Below, piece by piece: positions 22,501 to 30,770 of a stretch of 64,000 nucleotides of DNA (position 1 is the stretch's first letter; each line of letters opens with the position of its first letter). The stretch is from Echinarachnius parma. Its lineage: Eukaryota; Echinodermata; Echinoidea; Clypeasteroida; Echinarachniidae. Both the position numbers and the translations under genes were made by a program. The stretch lies in assembly GCA_037951105.1 (NCBI GenBank), contig JBAMJV010000832.1, positions 62,001 to 126,000 of the forward strand, in the 5' to 3' direction. The notes below the pieces were generated by a model. That model made no database searches. It was not told the origin of the DNA and saw only the letters and a program-made list of their open reading frames with translations.

Positions 22501-24001
22501 TTTTAAGGACAATAAAATCCAGTCTTATCTTTGTATGCAGTATAAGACACTAAATATGATTGAGCACAATCGGTCAAGAAATAAGAAAACTATGGCTCTT
22601 TGGAAATGTCCATTTATTGATATGAGTGACTCAAATTGGCAACGCACTTTGGCTCTGGCACAGTTGTGGACTACTCCCCATACATTTTGTACACAAAATT
22701 TCTAATTTGGTCAATTTTCCCCAAATATATGTCTACCCTTTGTTTGAGTTCAACATATTATGATTTGTAGAATACATTTATACACAACATATTATGAGCG
22801 TGGGGAATGGAAAAGTGCGACTATGATGAAAACTGAAAAATGGTATAAGTATTTGTGTACAAGACATATCGGGAGTAGTCCACACACTTATCAGAGAGTG
22901 TTGCCAATTTGAGTTCCCATATAAATAAATTGACATCTCTAAAGAGCCATAGTTTTCTTGTTTCTAGCCCGATTAAGCTCTAACTTTCAGAAATTATTCC
23001 TCCTAATCTGTTCAAGTCTATGACAGTAACATTTTCATTGTCCTTTAAAGGAATTGCGTTGTTGCATTATAGAGTGCACTAGTCAAGGAGCCCAGGCATT
23101 CAGGGAGGCGCTATGTTAATGTTATAGTCCTCGAATTAAATAGTTACAGGAACTAGGTCAGAACATCAAAACATAATACAGAATAATTAATAATGCTTCA
23201 AATATTTGTTTTTTCGTTTGATTTATTTTATCAACAAAAGTACAATATAACGGTATTTTGTTTCTTTGGCTAGTTTCTTTCAAGCAAATCATGAAAAAAT
23301 ATCTGAGTACAAATTTGGTGGTTTATAAACAACGCCATCAATATTAATATTCGTCTGACCTTTTCTACCCATCTCAACAAACAATGTATCAATTGAATCA
23401 TTTGAGAATGTCAAATTGTCACTTCCCGATAACCGGACATTGAATCAATGTACATGCATTCTTCTTTAAGGGTACCTCGTGATTTATGAATAAAGGAATA
23501 GTCTGACAAATTATAAAGTGATGAAACCACTGGCTTAAACCATGTTTCTGTGAATGCATATATTGAACAATTTGTGTTGTAAACTTGTAATGTAATCAGA
23601 AATATCAAAATACTTTGCAAATAAACTTTGCGAATTTAAATGAAAGATTGAAAACCCTTTCCGACGAAAATTTTCTATTAAAAGTATCATTAAAATAATA
23701 TTGACATGGGTTTTCTAAATTATTATCTAGTGCAAATTCTTCATTTATATTAAATTCATCAAAAACATATGAGTCTAAATTGTCAGCATTTCCATTTTCA
23801 TTTTGATTTGTAGTATATACGTTTCGTGCACCAACTTCTGACTACTAACGGTAATTTGACTTTCTGTTTACTTATTCTTTAAAAAGGTTTCGCTCAGATT
23901 TATTGAAGGTGGGTGCGATCATTGATGAGCGGAATGCGACGAGGGAGCACAAATACGACTATCTTCACCCCAATGAGGTTCCCAATGCGATTAGTATTTA
24001 A
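3467..24001 (+). CDS. Animal lipoxygenase, multi-exon gene without a recognisable PLAT domain
   Basis: The product is a non-haem iron dioxygenase that adds O2 to polyunsaturated fatty acids such as arachidonate. Twelve exons are proposed: 3467-3565, 3828-(end unresolved), 5107-5247, 6753-6853, 7914-8046, 8883-8978, 18539-18753, 19187-19446, 19862-19956, 20600-20773, 21994-22157 and 23887-24001. From exon 3 onward every junction is GT-AG and in phase, and the translation runs collinear with the catalytic domain of human 5-lipoxygenase. The iron ligands are visible: two His in HQSVTHFGFTH, His and Asn in GHAAANFPQ, and the C-terminal Ile. The total is about 560 residues against 660-690 for PLAT-containing animal enzymes, and no PLAT exon was found upstream. 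Positional specificity (5-, 8-, 12- or 15-) and product stereochemistry are not assigned. Confidence 0.93.
3828..3971 (+). CDS. Lipoxygenase exon 2, 3' boundary unresolved
   Basis: A good acceptor (TTTTATACAG) precedes an open frame starting TQHRDMSFQGSPQVDYG, which resembles the RDIQF...DF stretch at the start of the catalytic domain. The frame stays open to a TGA at 3969-3971, but no consensus donor lies before it. Candidate weak donors are GTTCGT at 3918 (phase 0), GTGATG at 3922, or a GC donor near 3900. It could alternatively be a terminal exon of a short isoform ending LAESMALYLE. Confidence 0.55.
   Translation, partial: TQHRDMSFQGSPQVDYGPSSDFAIARDARAVRDGSRRLAESMALYLE
4200..4480. repeat. 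T-rich (GTTTTT)n low-complexity run in a lipoxygenase intron
   Basis: Runs of T broken by single G bases dominate this stretch. Lysine-rich open frames on the opposite strand are a by-product of the composition. Confidence 0.8.
5107..5247 (+). CDS. Lipoxygenase exon 3
   Basis: A strong polypyrimidine acceptor ends at 5106, the donor is AGC|GTGAGT, and the length of 141 bases is phase 0 at both ends. The translation LKTAMIKLTSPGPW followed by LEEVTKIF matches the segment before FGYxxLxGCN in animal lipoxygenases. The other open frame gives a plausible-looking peptide, but its phase is incompatible with the next exon. Confidence 0.8.
6175..6456 (+). repeat. 75-bp direct repeat flanking a short repeat fragment
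   Basis: Bases 6175-6249 recur identically at 6382-6456. Between them lies a fragment of a repeat (GATTGCACGATTTCAAG and following) whose relatives appear near 24520-24600 and 38890-38970. The arrangement suggests recent duplication within the intron. Confidence 0.75.
6753..6853 (+). CDS. Lipoxygenase exon 4 (FGYLRLAGCN motif)
   Basis: It encodes GMDNWRSDKEFGYLRLAGCN and ends ...LCTQIPEK, matching the conserved FGYxxLNGCNP...P block. Acceptor CTAACAG, donor AA|GTAAGA; 101 bases, phase 0 in and phase 2 out. Confidence 0.93.
7914..8046 (+). CDS. Lipoxygenase exon 5
   Basis: It completes the Lys codon split by the previous intron and encodes LPVTDEMLKPLLEDMS followed by RLFMIDYEIL, collinear with the LPVT...FIVDFELLDG segment of 5-lipoxygenase. 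The donor GTG|GTAAGA leaves phase 0. Confidence 0.94.
8883..8978 (+). CDS. Lipoxygenase exon 6
   Basis: A run of T ending in CAG precedes 32 in-phase codons encoding MPAPIGLFFVNKDTNLMPVA and then IQLFQDPGKDNP, the conserved APIxLxxxxxxxxLxPIAIQL block. Donor CCG|GTAATT opens the 9.6-kb intron that holds the tandem array. Confidence 0.95.
9243..9440 (+). repeat. Triplicated hairpin module, first cluster
   Basis: Three copies (starting 9243, 9314 and 9379) of a module starting AGGTGGGCTGTACATCATAC fold into a hairpin, GGTGG.CTGTA pairing with TACAG.CCACC around CATCA. They are separated by ATTT-rich spacers. A second cluster of three begins at 10664, 10724 and 10781. Confidence 0.85.
10664..10835 (+). 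repeat. Triplicated hairpin module, second cluster
   Basis: Same module as at 9243, again in three copies, with copy starts at 10664, 10724 and 10781. It marks the left part of array unit 2. Units 3-7 lack it. Confidence 0.85.
18056..18227. mobile_element. 172-bp palindromic MITE (CCTGGGCCCCGTTGC ends)
   Basis: CCTGGGCCCCGTTGCAGAAA at the left is matched by the inverted TTTCTGCAACGGGGCCCAGG at the right, and the palindrome continues inward through ACAATCGAT..GTAAGTTA. It sits 11 bases after the last CTAG of the array. Confidence 0.85.
18400..18490 (+). ncRNA. tRNA-derived SINE fragment
   Basis: A box A-like TGGCTCGATGGTTGAG is followed by a box B-like GGGTTCGATTCC, then GAAGCC and TTTGCTCATTTT. 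A related 3' part occurs at about 9170-9240 on the other side of the array. No tRNA cloverleaf is complete, so it is a SINE remnant, not a tRNA gene. Confidence 0.55.
18539..18753 (+). CDS. Lipoxygenase exon 7 (first two iron His ligands)
   Basis: It encodes IFLPSDQEYVWLLAKMW and then HQSVTHFGFTHLVMES, which carries the two iron-binding histidines equivalent to His367 and His372 of human 5-lipoxygenase, and ends LVAINT. Acceptor ACCGTAG, donor AC|GTGAGT, phase 2 out. Confidence 0.97.
19187..19446 (+). CDS. Lipoxygenase exon 8
   Basis: It encodes RALGELISPGGYVDQTMSTG through YHYRDDALLLREAIYDYV to VEHYY, the conserved YxYRDDGLLxWEAI region. The exon is 260 bases, with donor A|GTGAGA in phase 1. 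A run of GAT repeats (19493-19556 and on) begins about 45 bases into the following intron. Confidence 0.96.
19490..19610 (+). repeat. (GAT)n microsatellite in a lipoxygenase intron
   Basis: Nearly pure GAT repeats start about 45 bases after exon 8. The aspartate-rich open frame here (from 19432) is intronic and not coding. Confidence 0.9.
19862..19956 (+). CDS. Lipoxygenase exon 9
   Basis: It completes a Ser codon and encodes SSDRVTSDKELQEWAKTLST followed by NGEDDQCCGMK, matching the D.ELQ.W variable loop before the third iron ligand. Phase 1 in, phase 0 out; donor AAG|GTGAGT. Confidence 0.9.
20214..20490 (+). pseudogene. Two decayed copies of the lipoxygenase catalytic exon 10
   Basis: Two pieces of the intron upstream of exon 10 align with that exon. 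At about 20383-20490 the sequence follows it over roughly 100 bases (CCAGACA..., CGAGACGGTAAC, then GCATTGGGCACGCTC). At about 20214-20270 a second piece matches ATCTGCAG.GTTGGGCACG and the bases after it. Both have frame-breaking changes and no usable splice sites, so they look like relics of tandem exon duplication. Confidence 0.75.
20600..20773 (+). CDS. Lipoxygenase exon 10 (His/Asn iron ligands)
   Basis: It encodes GVPNDGEFQTVDEVTETVTN through FICSVGHAAANFPQYDQY, where His and Asn correspond to His550 and Asn554 of human 5-lipoxygenase. It is 58 codons, phase 0 at both ends, with acceptor ATGTTAG and donor AAG|GTCAGT. Confidence 0.97.
21050..21670. mobile_element. Foldback-type element in a lipoxygenase intron
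   Basis: The left arm near 21104-21140 (AGCACACTCCCGC, GCGGGATCGCTC) is inverted at about 21620-21655 (GAGCGATCCCA, GCGGGAGTGTGCT). The sequence between is non-coding. Confidence 0.5.
21994..22157 (+). CDS. Lipoxygenase exon 11
   Basis: It encodes TDRSESDLVAILPTKKQTLN and ends DPAGVKALEK, matching the LP....... and late helical region. Donor AA|GTGAGT in phase 2. A TTAA-flanked MITE begins about 11 bases after the exon end. Confidence 0.94.
22167..22502. mobile_element. TTAA-associated MITE beside a splice donor
   Basis: AGGGATTTAGTAAC at the left and GTTACTAGATCCCT at the right are inverted. The left is preceded by TTAA. A diverged copy of the same family is at 45787-46203. Confidence 0.7.
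22503..23048. mobile_element. Long inverted-repeat element abutting the previous MITE
   Basis: TTAAGGACAAT opens and ATTGTCCTTTAA closes the element. Long imperfect arms (AAACTATGGCTCTTT... and ...AAAGAGCCATAGTTTTC; CAAATTGGCAAC.. and ..GTTGCCAATTTGAG) pair inward. Confidence 0.7.
23230..23830 (-). pseudogene. LINE endonuclease remnant
   Basis: Read on the minus strand, fragments in two frames resemble the apurinic-type endonuclease of non-LTR retrotransposons: SIYAFTETWFKP with YSFIHKSRG, then SIDTLFVEMGRKGQ with DGVVYKPPN. Frameshifts and stops break it, and no reverse transcriptase part is attached. Confidence 0.6.
23887..24001 (+). CDS. Lipoxygenase exon 12, C-terminal exon with ligand Ile
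   Basis: Starting after AAAAAG, it encodes FRSDLLKVGAIIDERN and ends LHPNEVPNAISI followed by TAA. The terminal isoleucine supplies the last iron ligand in this family. An AATAAA hexamer lies near 24190 and could serve polyadenylation. Confidence 0.97.
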
Positions 24002-24059
24002 TCGAACCAATGCTTACATGAGCAGGTCATTCAGTGTACACTTGTAAACAAATATAGTA

Positions 24060-24380
24060 AGGCAGTATAACTGCAGTCGGGTACCGCAGTACGTAGTACC
24101 ACAGTACGTAGTACCACAGTACGTAGTACAGCAGTACATCTACTGCGGTACTCGTAGTACATTAACTCAGGTAAATTGGTCGATTTCGCAATAAAAGTAC
24201 TGTGGTACTACTGAGTAGAGGTAATGCGGTACTAATAATTTTGTTCTACCACACTGCGGTACTACTGCAGTACTACTTCTGTAATATTACCGCAATATTA
24301 TTACGAGTACTACTGGGGTAGCCTACTAGTACGGCATTAATAACGATGAGCGGAATGCTACCGTGGTACTAATACTGCAG
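24060..24380. repeat. GTAC-rich palindromic low-complexity block
   Basis: Irregular repeats of short palindromic words such as GTACCGCAGTAC and CAGTACGTAGTACC cover about 320 bases. Poly-G and poly-C runs follow at about 24397-24445. Confidence 0.75.
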
Positions 24381-25189
24381 TCACTGGCGTACTGGTGGGG
24401 GGGGGGGGGGGCTTGGGGGGGCGCTTGCCCCCCCCCCCCCCCCCCAAAAAAAAAAAAAAAAAACAACGCACTTACCCACATTGTAGTACATGTCGTCAAG
24501 TCAGAATTTCCTTTCTAGGTATGCATCAGATTGCACAGTTTCAAGTCCAAAAATGCAAAAGCTCCCTACCGTGGGAGGGGGGACACCCCCCTCCCACACC
24601 CTCCCCCCGCTCAGTCGCTTCGCTCCCTCACAAAAATTAGTTATGCCCCCCAAAAAGTTTTTGTCCATTACGCCACTGACTGCAGTCCTAATGCGTTAAA
24701 AGTACCCTTACATGTGCAGTTTACAACCAAATTACTTCTGCAGTATTTTTTTGAGTACCAATGTAAGCAATAAATGCTGTATTCTTTATTTAGAATAATG
24801 TTGAACAAATAAACAAGTTGGATGCCTTTTATAACAGACAGAGGAACAACATTGTAATATCTTGACATTTAGAAGTGGTATACATCTATATTAATTAAAC
24901 TTATTGTATAAAGTTTGTTACAATTATTTTGACTGCACAGCTCTGAAGAAAAAAACAAAGCCAGAAACTTAAGTTCTCATTATGAAAAGTATTTTTTCTG
25001 CAATATAAAATAACATTATATACAGTTTACATGATAAACAATACACCTGCACATCTCTTGGTGTCCTCATGAATGGCTCATCTGAATCCTCTATGATTAG
25101 TTTGTACACACCCTCTTTCACAGCATATAAGAGAAATTACAAAACATCTATTCATAGAAGTAGAACATTAAAATTATATTATTTTTGGG

Positions 25190-25345
25190 GGGCTATTTTG
25201 CTAAGGGGGGGGGGGGGGGGTTGACCCAATGACGATACGGATACTGTGTGGCGTTTTTCTATGCACATCACATTTTCACTTGGCAGCCCAAGGGGGGGTT
25301 TAAACCCCCTAACCCCCCCCCCCCCCCCCCCCCCCCCCCGTAGAT
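25190..25345. mobile_element. Partial hAT-like fragment with poly-G/poly-C tracts
   Basis: It shares TTTTCACTTGGCAGCCCAAG and the right end GTAGATCCGCGCCTG with the element at 35695-36162. The left terminus is missing. Homopolymer runs of 15-27 G or C interrupt it. Confidence 0.5.
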
Positions 25346-25419
25346 CCGCGCCTGGGGGGTGGGTGTGGGAAGCTTTAGCTTTTTGGGGCTTGAAATTGTG
25401 CAATCTGGAGCATACCTAA

Positions 25420-25968
25420 TGCTACAGTCACAAATGGTCCGATTTGGGCTACGGCGCCCGTACGATGCCACTTTTAGGTGAAATTTTGCGGGAATCTTGC
25501 GGCGCCCGCACGGGTGCCGTGGCTATCGTACGGTCGCCGTTGCATTTTTCCTCGCCGTACGATGTCAAAAATTTGTTTAACGCGGAGTTAAAACAAAAAA
25601 TGCATCGTACAATTGTTTACTTGCCGTAAGCCCGTAGACACAGCGTAGAGAGCATCGCACGGGCACCACAAGGGCATCGCACGGGCACAGCACGGACATC
25701 GCAGCCTTTTTTCGAATATCGTACCTACCGTACCGTGGAGTCACCGTAAGAGTACCGTAAGTCACCCGTACGGGCACTTAGTTTGTGTTCACGGGGGCCG
25801 TGCGATTTATGTTTTATTTTAAGACAAAAGTCATCGTACCCGGAGAATATGTGACTGCTACTCTAAAATACCACATACATCGTACGATATCACGATTTCC
25901 CAAAATCGTAGAAAATCCGCCGTAGGGAGAAAAATCGTACGGCGCCCGGACCATTTGTGACTGTAGCA
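25420..25968. mobile_element. 549-bp MITE with TAA target duplication (Harbinger-like)
   Basis: Termini TGCTACAGTCACAAATGGTC and the inverted GACCATTTGTGACTGTAGCA are perfect over at least 20 bases and are flanked on both sides by TAA, the 3-base target duplication typical of PIF/Harbinger elements. The interior is rich in CGTACGG and GCACGGGC words. Confidence 0.85.
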
Positions 25969-26139
25969 TAAGGCATCAAGTTCACGTTTTATAAACTTGT
26001 TTCTGAGTTACCGTGTTATAGATAAACACAATTAATGAAATCAAGTTTGCAGAAAACCAAAGGGCGGAAAGCACTTCTTGTTTTGCTTATGGTAGCCTCT
26101 TCCACAATTACATGCGCCAGTATACTTCCTTTTTTCTTT

Positions 26140-26273
26140 TTTTTACCCTCCCAAATATTGGGGGATGATAATATAGGCCATCCCCCCCCCCCACCTCAAA
26201 TATTGGGGGGGGGGGGGGGATATATCCCCCCCCCCCCCCCCCCCATCCCCCCGTGATCGACGCCCCTGGTGTT
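26140..26273. repeat. Poly-C/poly-G tracts ending in a hAT-like terminus
   Basis: Runs of C and G up to about 24 bases lead to GATCGACGCCCCTGG, a diverged form of the GGATCGACACCCCTG end seen in the hAT-like copies at 31912 and 38340. The other end was not found. Confidence 0.5.
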
Positions 26274-26539
26274 CAGGTTTAGTGCAATAAAGCCAATATC
26301 ATTTTGCATTCCGCTCATAACTTGGTCATATCATTTCCATTTAACCTGACTTTTACTTTAGTTTGCAGTTTTAGATTGTTTATGAGTGCCAAACAATCGC
26401 TCAATTCTCTTCTTCCTAAGTTGTAGCAAGATTTACGGCCCATGATGAACCGATACTTTCAAGTCACTGCACATCAATGCAAATTCAATTGAATTGAATG
26501 GTAGAAACATATATTAACGGCTAAATTACATAACTGTTT

Positions 26540-26936
26540 TTATTCAAAAAGGAGCTGTTAACACAAGAAGGAGCCCTCCAAACACCAAGTTTCAACAATG
26601 CATAAATCAAAATATGAGAATGTGATCTTTGGTAAAAATAATTATTCAATAAAAAGATCATTAAAAACAACTTCAAAACCATGTTGGTATATTTTCAGAA
26701 TTTGTGTATATAGGATTTATAATTTCCTTAATTATTAAATAAAAGTTGGTCACCAACATTTATTCCTATCAAATATATTTATGGCTATTTCGGGCCGTTT
26801 CTGAACCAATTTTGATTAAACAAAGTTGATTCAGACATTTAAATTGTGTTTATTTTTTAATTTTACACTAAGTTTTTCATTACCTCACAAAACAAATTAT
26901 TGAATTTCCCTTCTAAACCAAAACTTAACTACCCCT
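26540..26936. mobile_element. Diverged copy of the 1364-1930 MITE family
   Basis: It keeps the block around GATTTTTGGTTCAG-like and TTTTTCATTACCTCAC and ends AACTTAACTACCCCTTTAA. The left terminus is degraded. Confidence 0.5.
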
Positions 26937-27139
26937 TTAATTTTAGAATGATAGTGAGGGCTGATGCTTGCTAGAAACAACTATAATACACATATTATGG
27001 TGTGAGGCCGCACATGCTAATTACTTGGCCATACACTATTTAATGACTCATGAAACTTTCACACATCACTTAGTGGACATAATGATACTACAGTTATACA
27101 CACTTTAAGTCAACTTTATCTTACAAGCAAGCAAGCAAC

Positions 27140-27460
27140 ACCAACAATCCCGTGCAAAGTTGCACCTAAATCTTAATGTACAATGGTGCAACGTTGCACC
27201 ATAATAGGTACATATTTTGAACTTAACTCAAAGGTGCAATGTTGCACCATGATGGCATATTTGCAACTTATTCAAAATGGTGCAACTTCGCACCTTTAAC
27301 TCAGGTTCAAATATGCACCTTAAGGTGCAATGTTGCACCTTTCCTAAATGTGCAATATTGCACCTTTAAGGTGCAACACGGTTAATGTTCAACCATGCAC
27401 CTTTACCAATGGTGAAATATTGCACTTATATAGGTGTAAGATTTACCCCTCTTTTAGTGT
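27140..27460. repeat. Palindromic GGTGCAA/TTGCACC minisatellite
   Basis: More than ten copies of GGTGCAAC or GTTGCACC words, often as the full palindrome GGTGCAACGTTGCACC or GGTGCAATGTTGCACC, are spaced irregularly over about 320 bases. Confidence 0.8.
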
Positions 27461-28585
27461 GTATATCAACGACTCTTATATGTGACCGCCCACCGTCAAA
27501 CCCCCAAAAACTTGACCAGATAGAGTTTAAACTTTTGTACATAGTTAGAAAGAGTGGACGCTAAGCTTTGATTTGGGATATAACTTATCAAATTTAGACC
27601 AGTATAACCTATTTAAAAAAAACGATTAAACGTTCGAGAGTGAGCAAGCCTAGTTTTACCGAATAAGGAGAAAGCAGGCTCTAAAGATTAGGGTCACACA
27701 GGCGCGCGGTGCGGAGAAACTTTTATAACTGCTTATAACTCAACTTTTGCTTCCTTTTTACGACTCCACATTTTAACAGTCGATAGATGAAAGATTAAAC
27801 TTTCAGGTAAAGTAAAGTTCCAAAAAAAAAAGAAATTGCATAATTTTTACATTTTGGCTTATAACACTCAAACATATCTGGCGACTTTATGTGGGTTTGA
27901 AGAGGGTCACATATGTCACATCCTGGTGCTTATTATTGTTTAGCTTTCCGAGCTGCAACGTTAATTCATCTTCACTAACTGGATCATTAAATGGATCAGT
28001 TTATACAATAGCAATCACATCTGATCTACTTTGAGATTGATTTAACAATTCCACAAACAAAAAATTAATTGTCACTAGAAGTTTTACCATTTAACTTTTC
28101 TTATTACAAGTATAAGTCAGAAATTTCAGTATTTTTTATCATTATTCTGCATATTTTGCAACCTTGAAAATGAATAGCGCGGTGTGCTGACACAATTTTA
28201 GAAATACGTTGTATTCTTCATAGTATTTTGTTATTGCACAGTTTTTGGACGGTTCATGTTTTAATAACTCACCTTTTTGGCTTTTGATATTTAATTGTTA
28301 TTTATAGTCACCTTCGTTGGAACTGATTGTTTAAGCTTTAATTCATTTTATGACTTTACATACTTTTCTCACTTTTAATTGGTAGAACCCTGTTATATTT
28401 TATTTAGTACTTTGTTGATTATTATGGTATCATTACGTAAACTGTATAAGACTATAATATTTGTGTCTTTATATAATTTGCTATCTCTTGCTGAATTTCC
28501 TTGGTTTTTAAAATTGTAATTTGCATCAGTAGGCGATATCAAATTTCAATTTGTACTTATTAATGATTTAATTTCTCCATGTATA

Positions 28586-30191
28586 CTCCGCAAAAAAAGA
28601 AACTGGACACTTGTATAAGTTGAAATATTTCATATTAATGTACGATACAGTGTACATGATCATATATCAAATTAAAGGGAATTTAGTCCTCTACATGCAG
28701 GGTATAACTTAAAGGTGTAATCGTTCATGCATGAAATGCCATGGTCAATTAACACTAGCAAGGTCTGTTTTCAAAAATAGCAAAACAATGGAGGACCACA
28801 CCATTCGACTGAAGTGATAGTAAGCGTTTCACTTAAAACAAGATGAGCGGGGCAAGTAAATTATGACATTATTCAACTTTATTGTTATGAACAAACTCTG
28901 GAAATACAAATTTGTCAATAAAACAGGGCCAGGTTATGAGAGCATTATCATACTGGTCTGTATTACAGGCATAAAGCTTGTCTATTTCATGTGTCCCCTG
29001 CAATTTTAACCATATTTACCTAGAGAAATGTCATGTTAAAGACTGCCCAACTGTTTGACCAAGGGTGACTTCAGCTTTTGAAGATCTTTGGACTACGGTA
29101 TAATACTTGAGAAGAATTTATACCATTTTCATGCTGAAATAAGGGCACAAACTGTGGTTTTGACTAATAAAGCTTTGCCATGGAATTCCCCATGTTGTTA
29201 CTTTTGGATGAAAATAAAACCTATAACGTTCACAATTTGTCTTCATTTATACTTTTTATTGAGATGAAGATAGAAAAGATCACATTCGTAATGAAAAATT
29301 ATGCCATCTCATGAATATAGCGTTTTACATTATGCTTATCAACATTTATATGGTTGAGTGGATGTTCCATTTTTGCTATTTTTGAAAACAGACCTTGGTG
29401 TGGTTAATTGACCGTGACAAGTCATGCATGAATGATTTCATCTGGATTTCATGCGAATATTGAAGAGGGTAATTTTATCTTTAATTTGATATACAATATA
29501 CAGATATTGACTGTCTTGAGGGGCAATATAACATTTGAGATCCTCGAGGGAAGTTATATTTGTGTCGAGGGACATTATATTTTTCCGAAGCGCGTAGCGC
29601 TGAGGAAAAATATAGTATTCCGAGACAACAATATAACTCCCCCAAGGGAAATGAAATGTTATATGGTTCCCGAAGGAAAAAGTCAATATCTGTTATATTA
29701 TTATGACCTATATAGATACAAATCAAGATAAATATGAATTTGGTGTTGAAATGAAATTATGGACAAGGGAATTCATTAGATTAAATCGAAATTCTTCCAG
29801 TAGAACAGACGTGTTATTATCGAAATGCTGCGCAAAATGCTTCTTTGTTCGAGCTTCCATTCAAATTTACTTTCGGATCGCGCAATCTCCGTAGAAAGCT
29901 TAACAACGCTGCGCGTGCCAGGATGCTAATACGCGCACATTGTTCATCTTCACACACCCATTGTGACGTAAATTACGTCACCGGTCAATATAACGCCGTT
30001 ATATTGACCGGTGACGTAATTTACCGGTCAATATAACGCTTCTCATCCTTGTAGCGATGGTCACGTGACAGCATTTTGACCAATCGCACACCAGTATCTT
30101 TATAGGTCATATAATATTATCATATATTTTATCGTTAATGAATACGAAATATTTGGTCTCATACAAGTGTCCAGTTTCTTTTTTTGTGGAG
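28586..30191. mobile_element. Mariner-like foldback element, interrupted copy
   Basis: CTCCGCAAAAAAAGAAACTG opens, CAGTTTCTTTTTTTGTGGAG closes, and TA flanks both ends, as in Tc1/mariner-type insertions. Long arms pair with each other (AAAACAGACCTT and its inverse, TCATGCATGA in both). Relative to the copy at 43622-44619 it has an extra block of about 600 bases near 29500-30115. Confidence 0.8.
29971..30021. repeat. Perfect 51-bp palindrome
   Basis: A 25-base arm starting AATTACGTCACCGGTCAATA is followed by one C and its exact reverse complement. Part of the arm is repeated once more to about 30045. It lies in the extra block inside the mariner-like element. Confidence 0.95.
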
Positions 30192-30327
30192 TATATTTTA
30201 CCTTGTTATATTTTTTAATGCATTTTACATTGTCAACTGACTTGATCAGTCGTCGGACCTTTTACTCAGTGATTTGTTTTTGAATTAATCAAAATTGAAT
30301 TGAATTGAATCGAAAACATATTAAAAA

Positions 30328-30618
30328 TTATTTTCCTGCATTTTTAAAAGCATCTTTTTTATTCCTCATTTTGGGAATCAAATCCGCTTTTTGCATTAAT
30401 ATATTTATTACGAGTTGCTTTACATGTATATTATCCAACCAAAATGTATCATTCTTGCTCACTTTAGAAATATTGTTACGCCTATATTTGACATTTACTT
30501 TCTTACAAATGTCTGCAATTTCAAAAAGATCATTTAATTTACCAACAAAATTATCAGTGCTATATTCATATTCAATGCACTCATATTGTTCAAGCTTTCC
30601 AAGATCAACTTCAGAAAA
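30328..30618 (-). pseudogene. Unidentified 96-codon open frame without a start
   Basis: On the minus strand a frame beginning FSEVDLGKLEQYECIEYEYS and ending MRNKKDAFKNAGK then TAA is open for 97 codons including stop. Its composition (charged, with NDTFWLDNIH in the middle) looks protein-like. It could be part of the linker of a non-LTR retroelement, like the remnant at 23230-23830, but I do not recognise it. Confidence 0.35.
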
Positions 30619-30770
30619 CTAACGACATCGTAACGATTTTTTTGCTGATTCCAGGGAAACCAATAATAACTAGATGTTGAATTCGTCACTTTTGACGAAT
30701 TAAGGTTATACGTATTGAAATTACGATATGATGATATTGACTTTTCAACGCCTAATATGATGATGTCATA

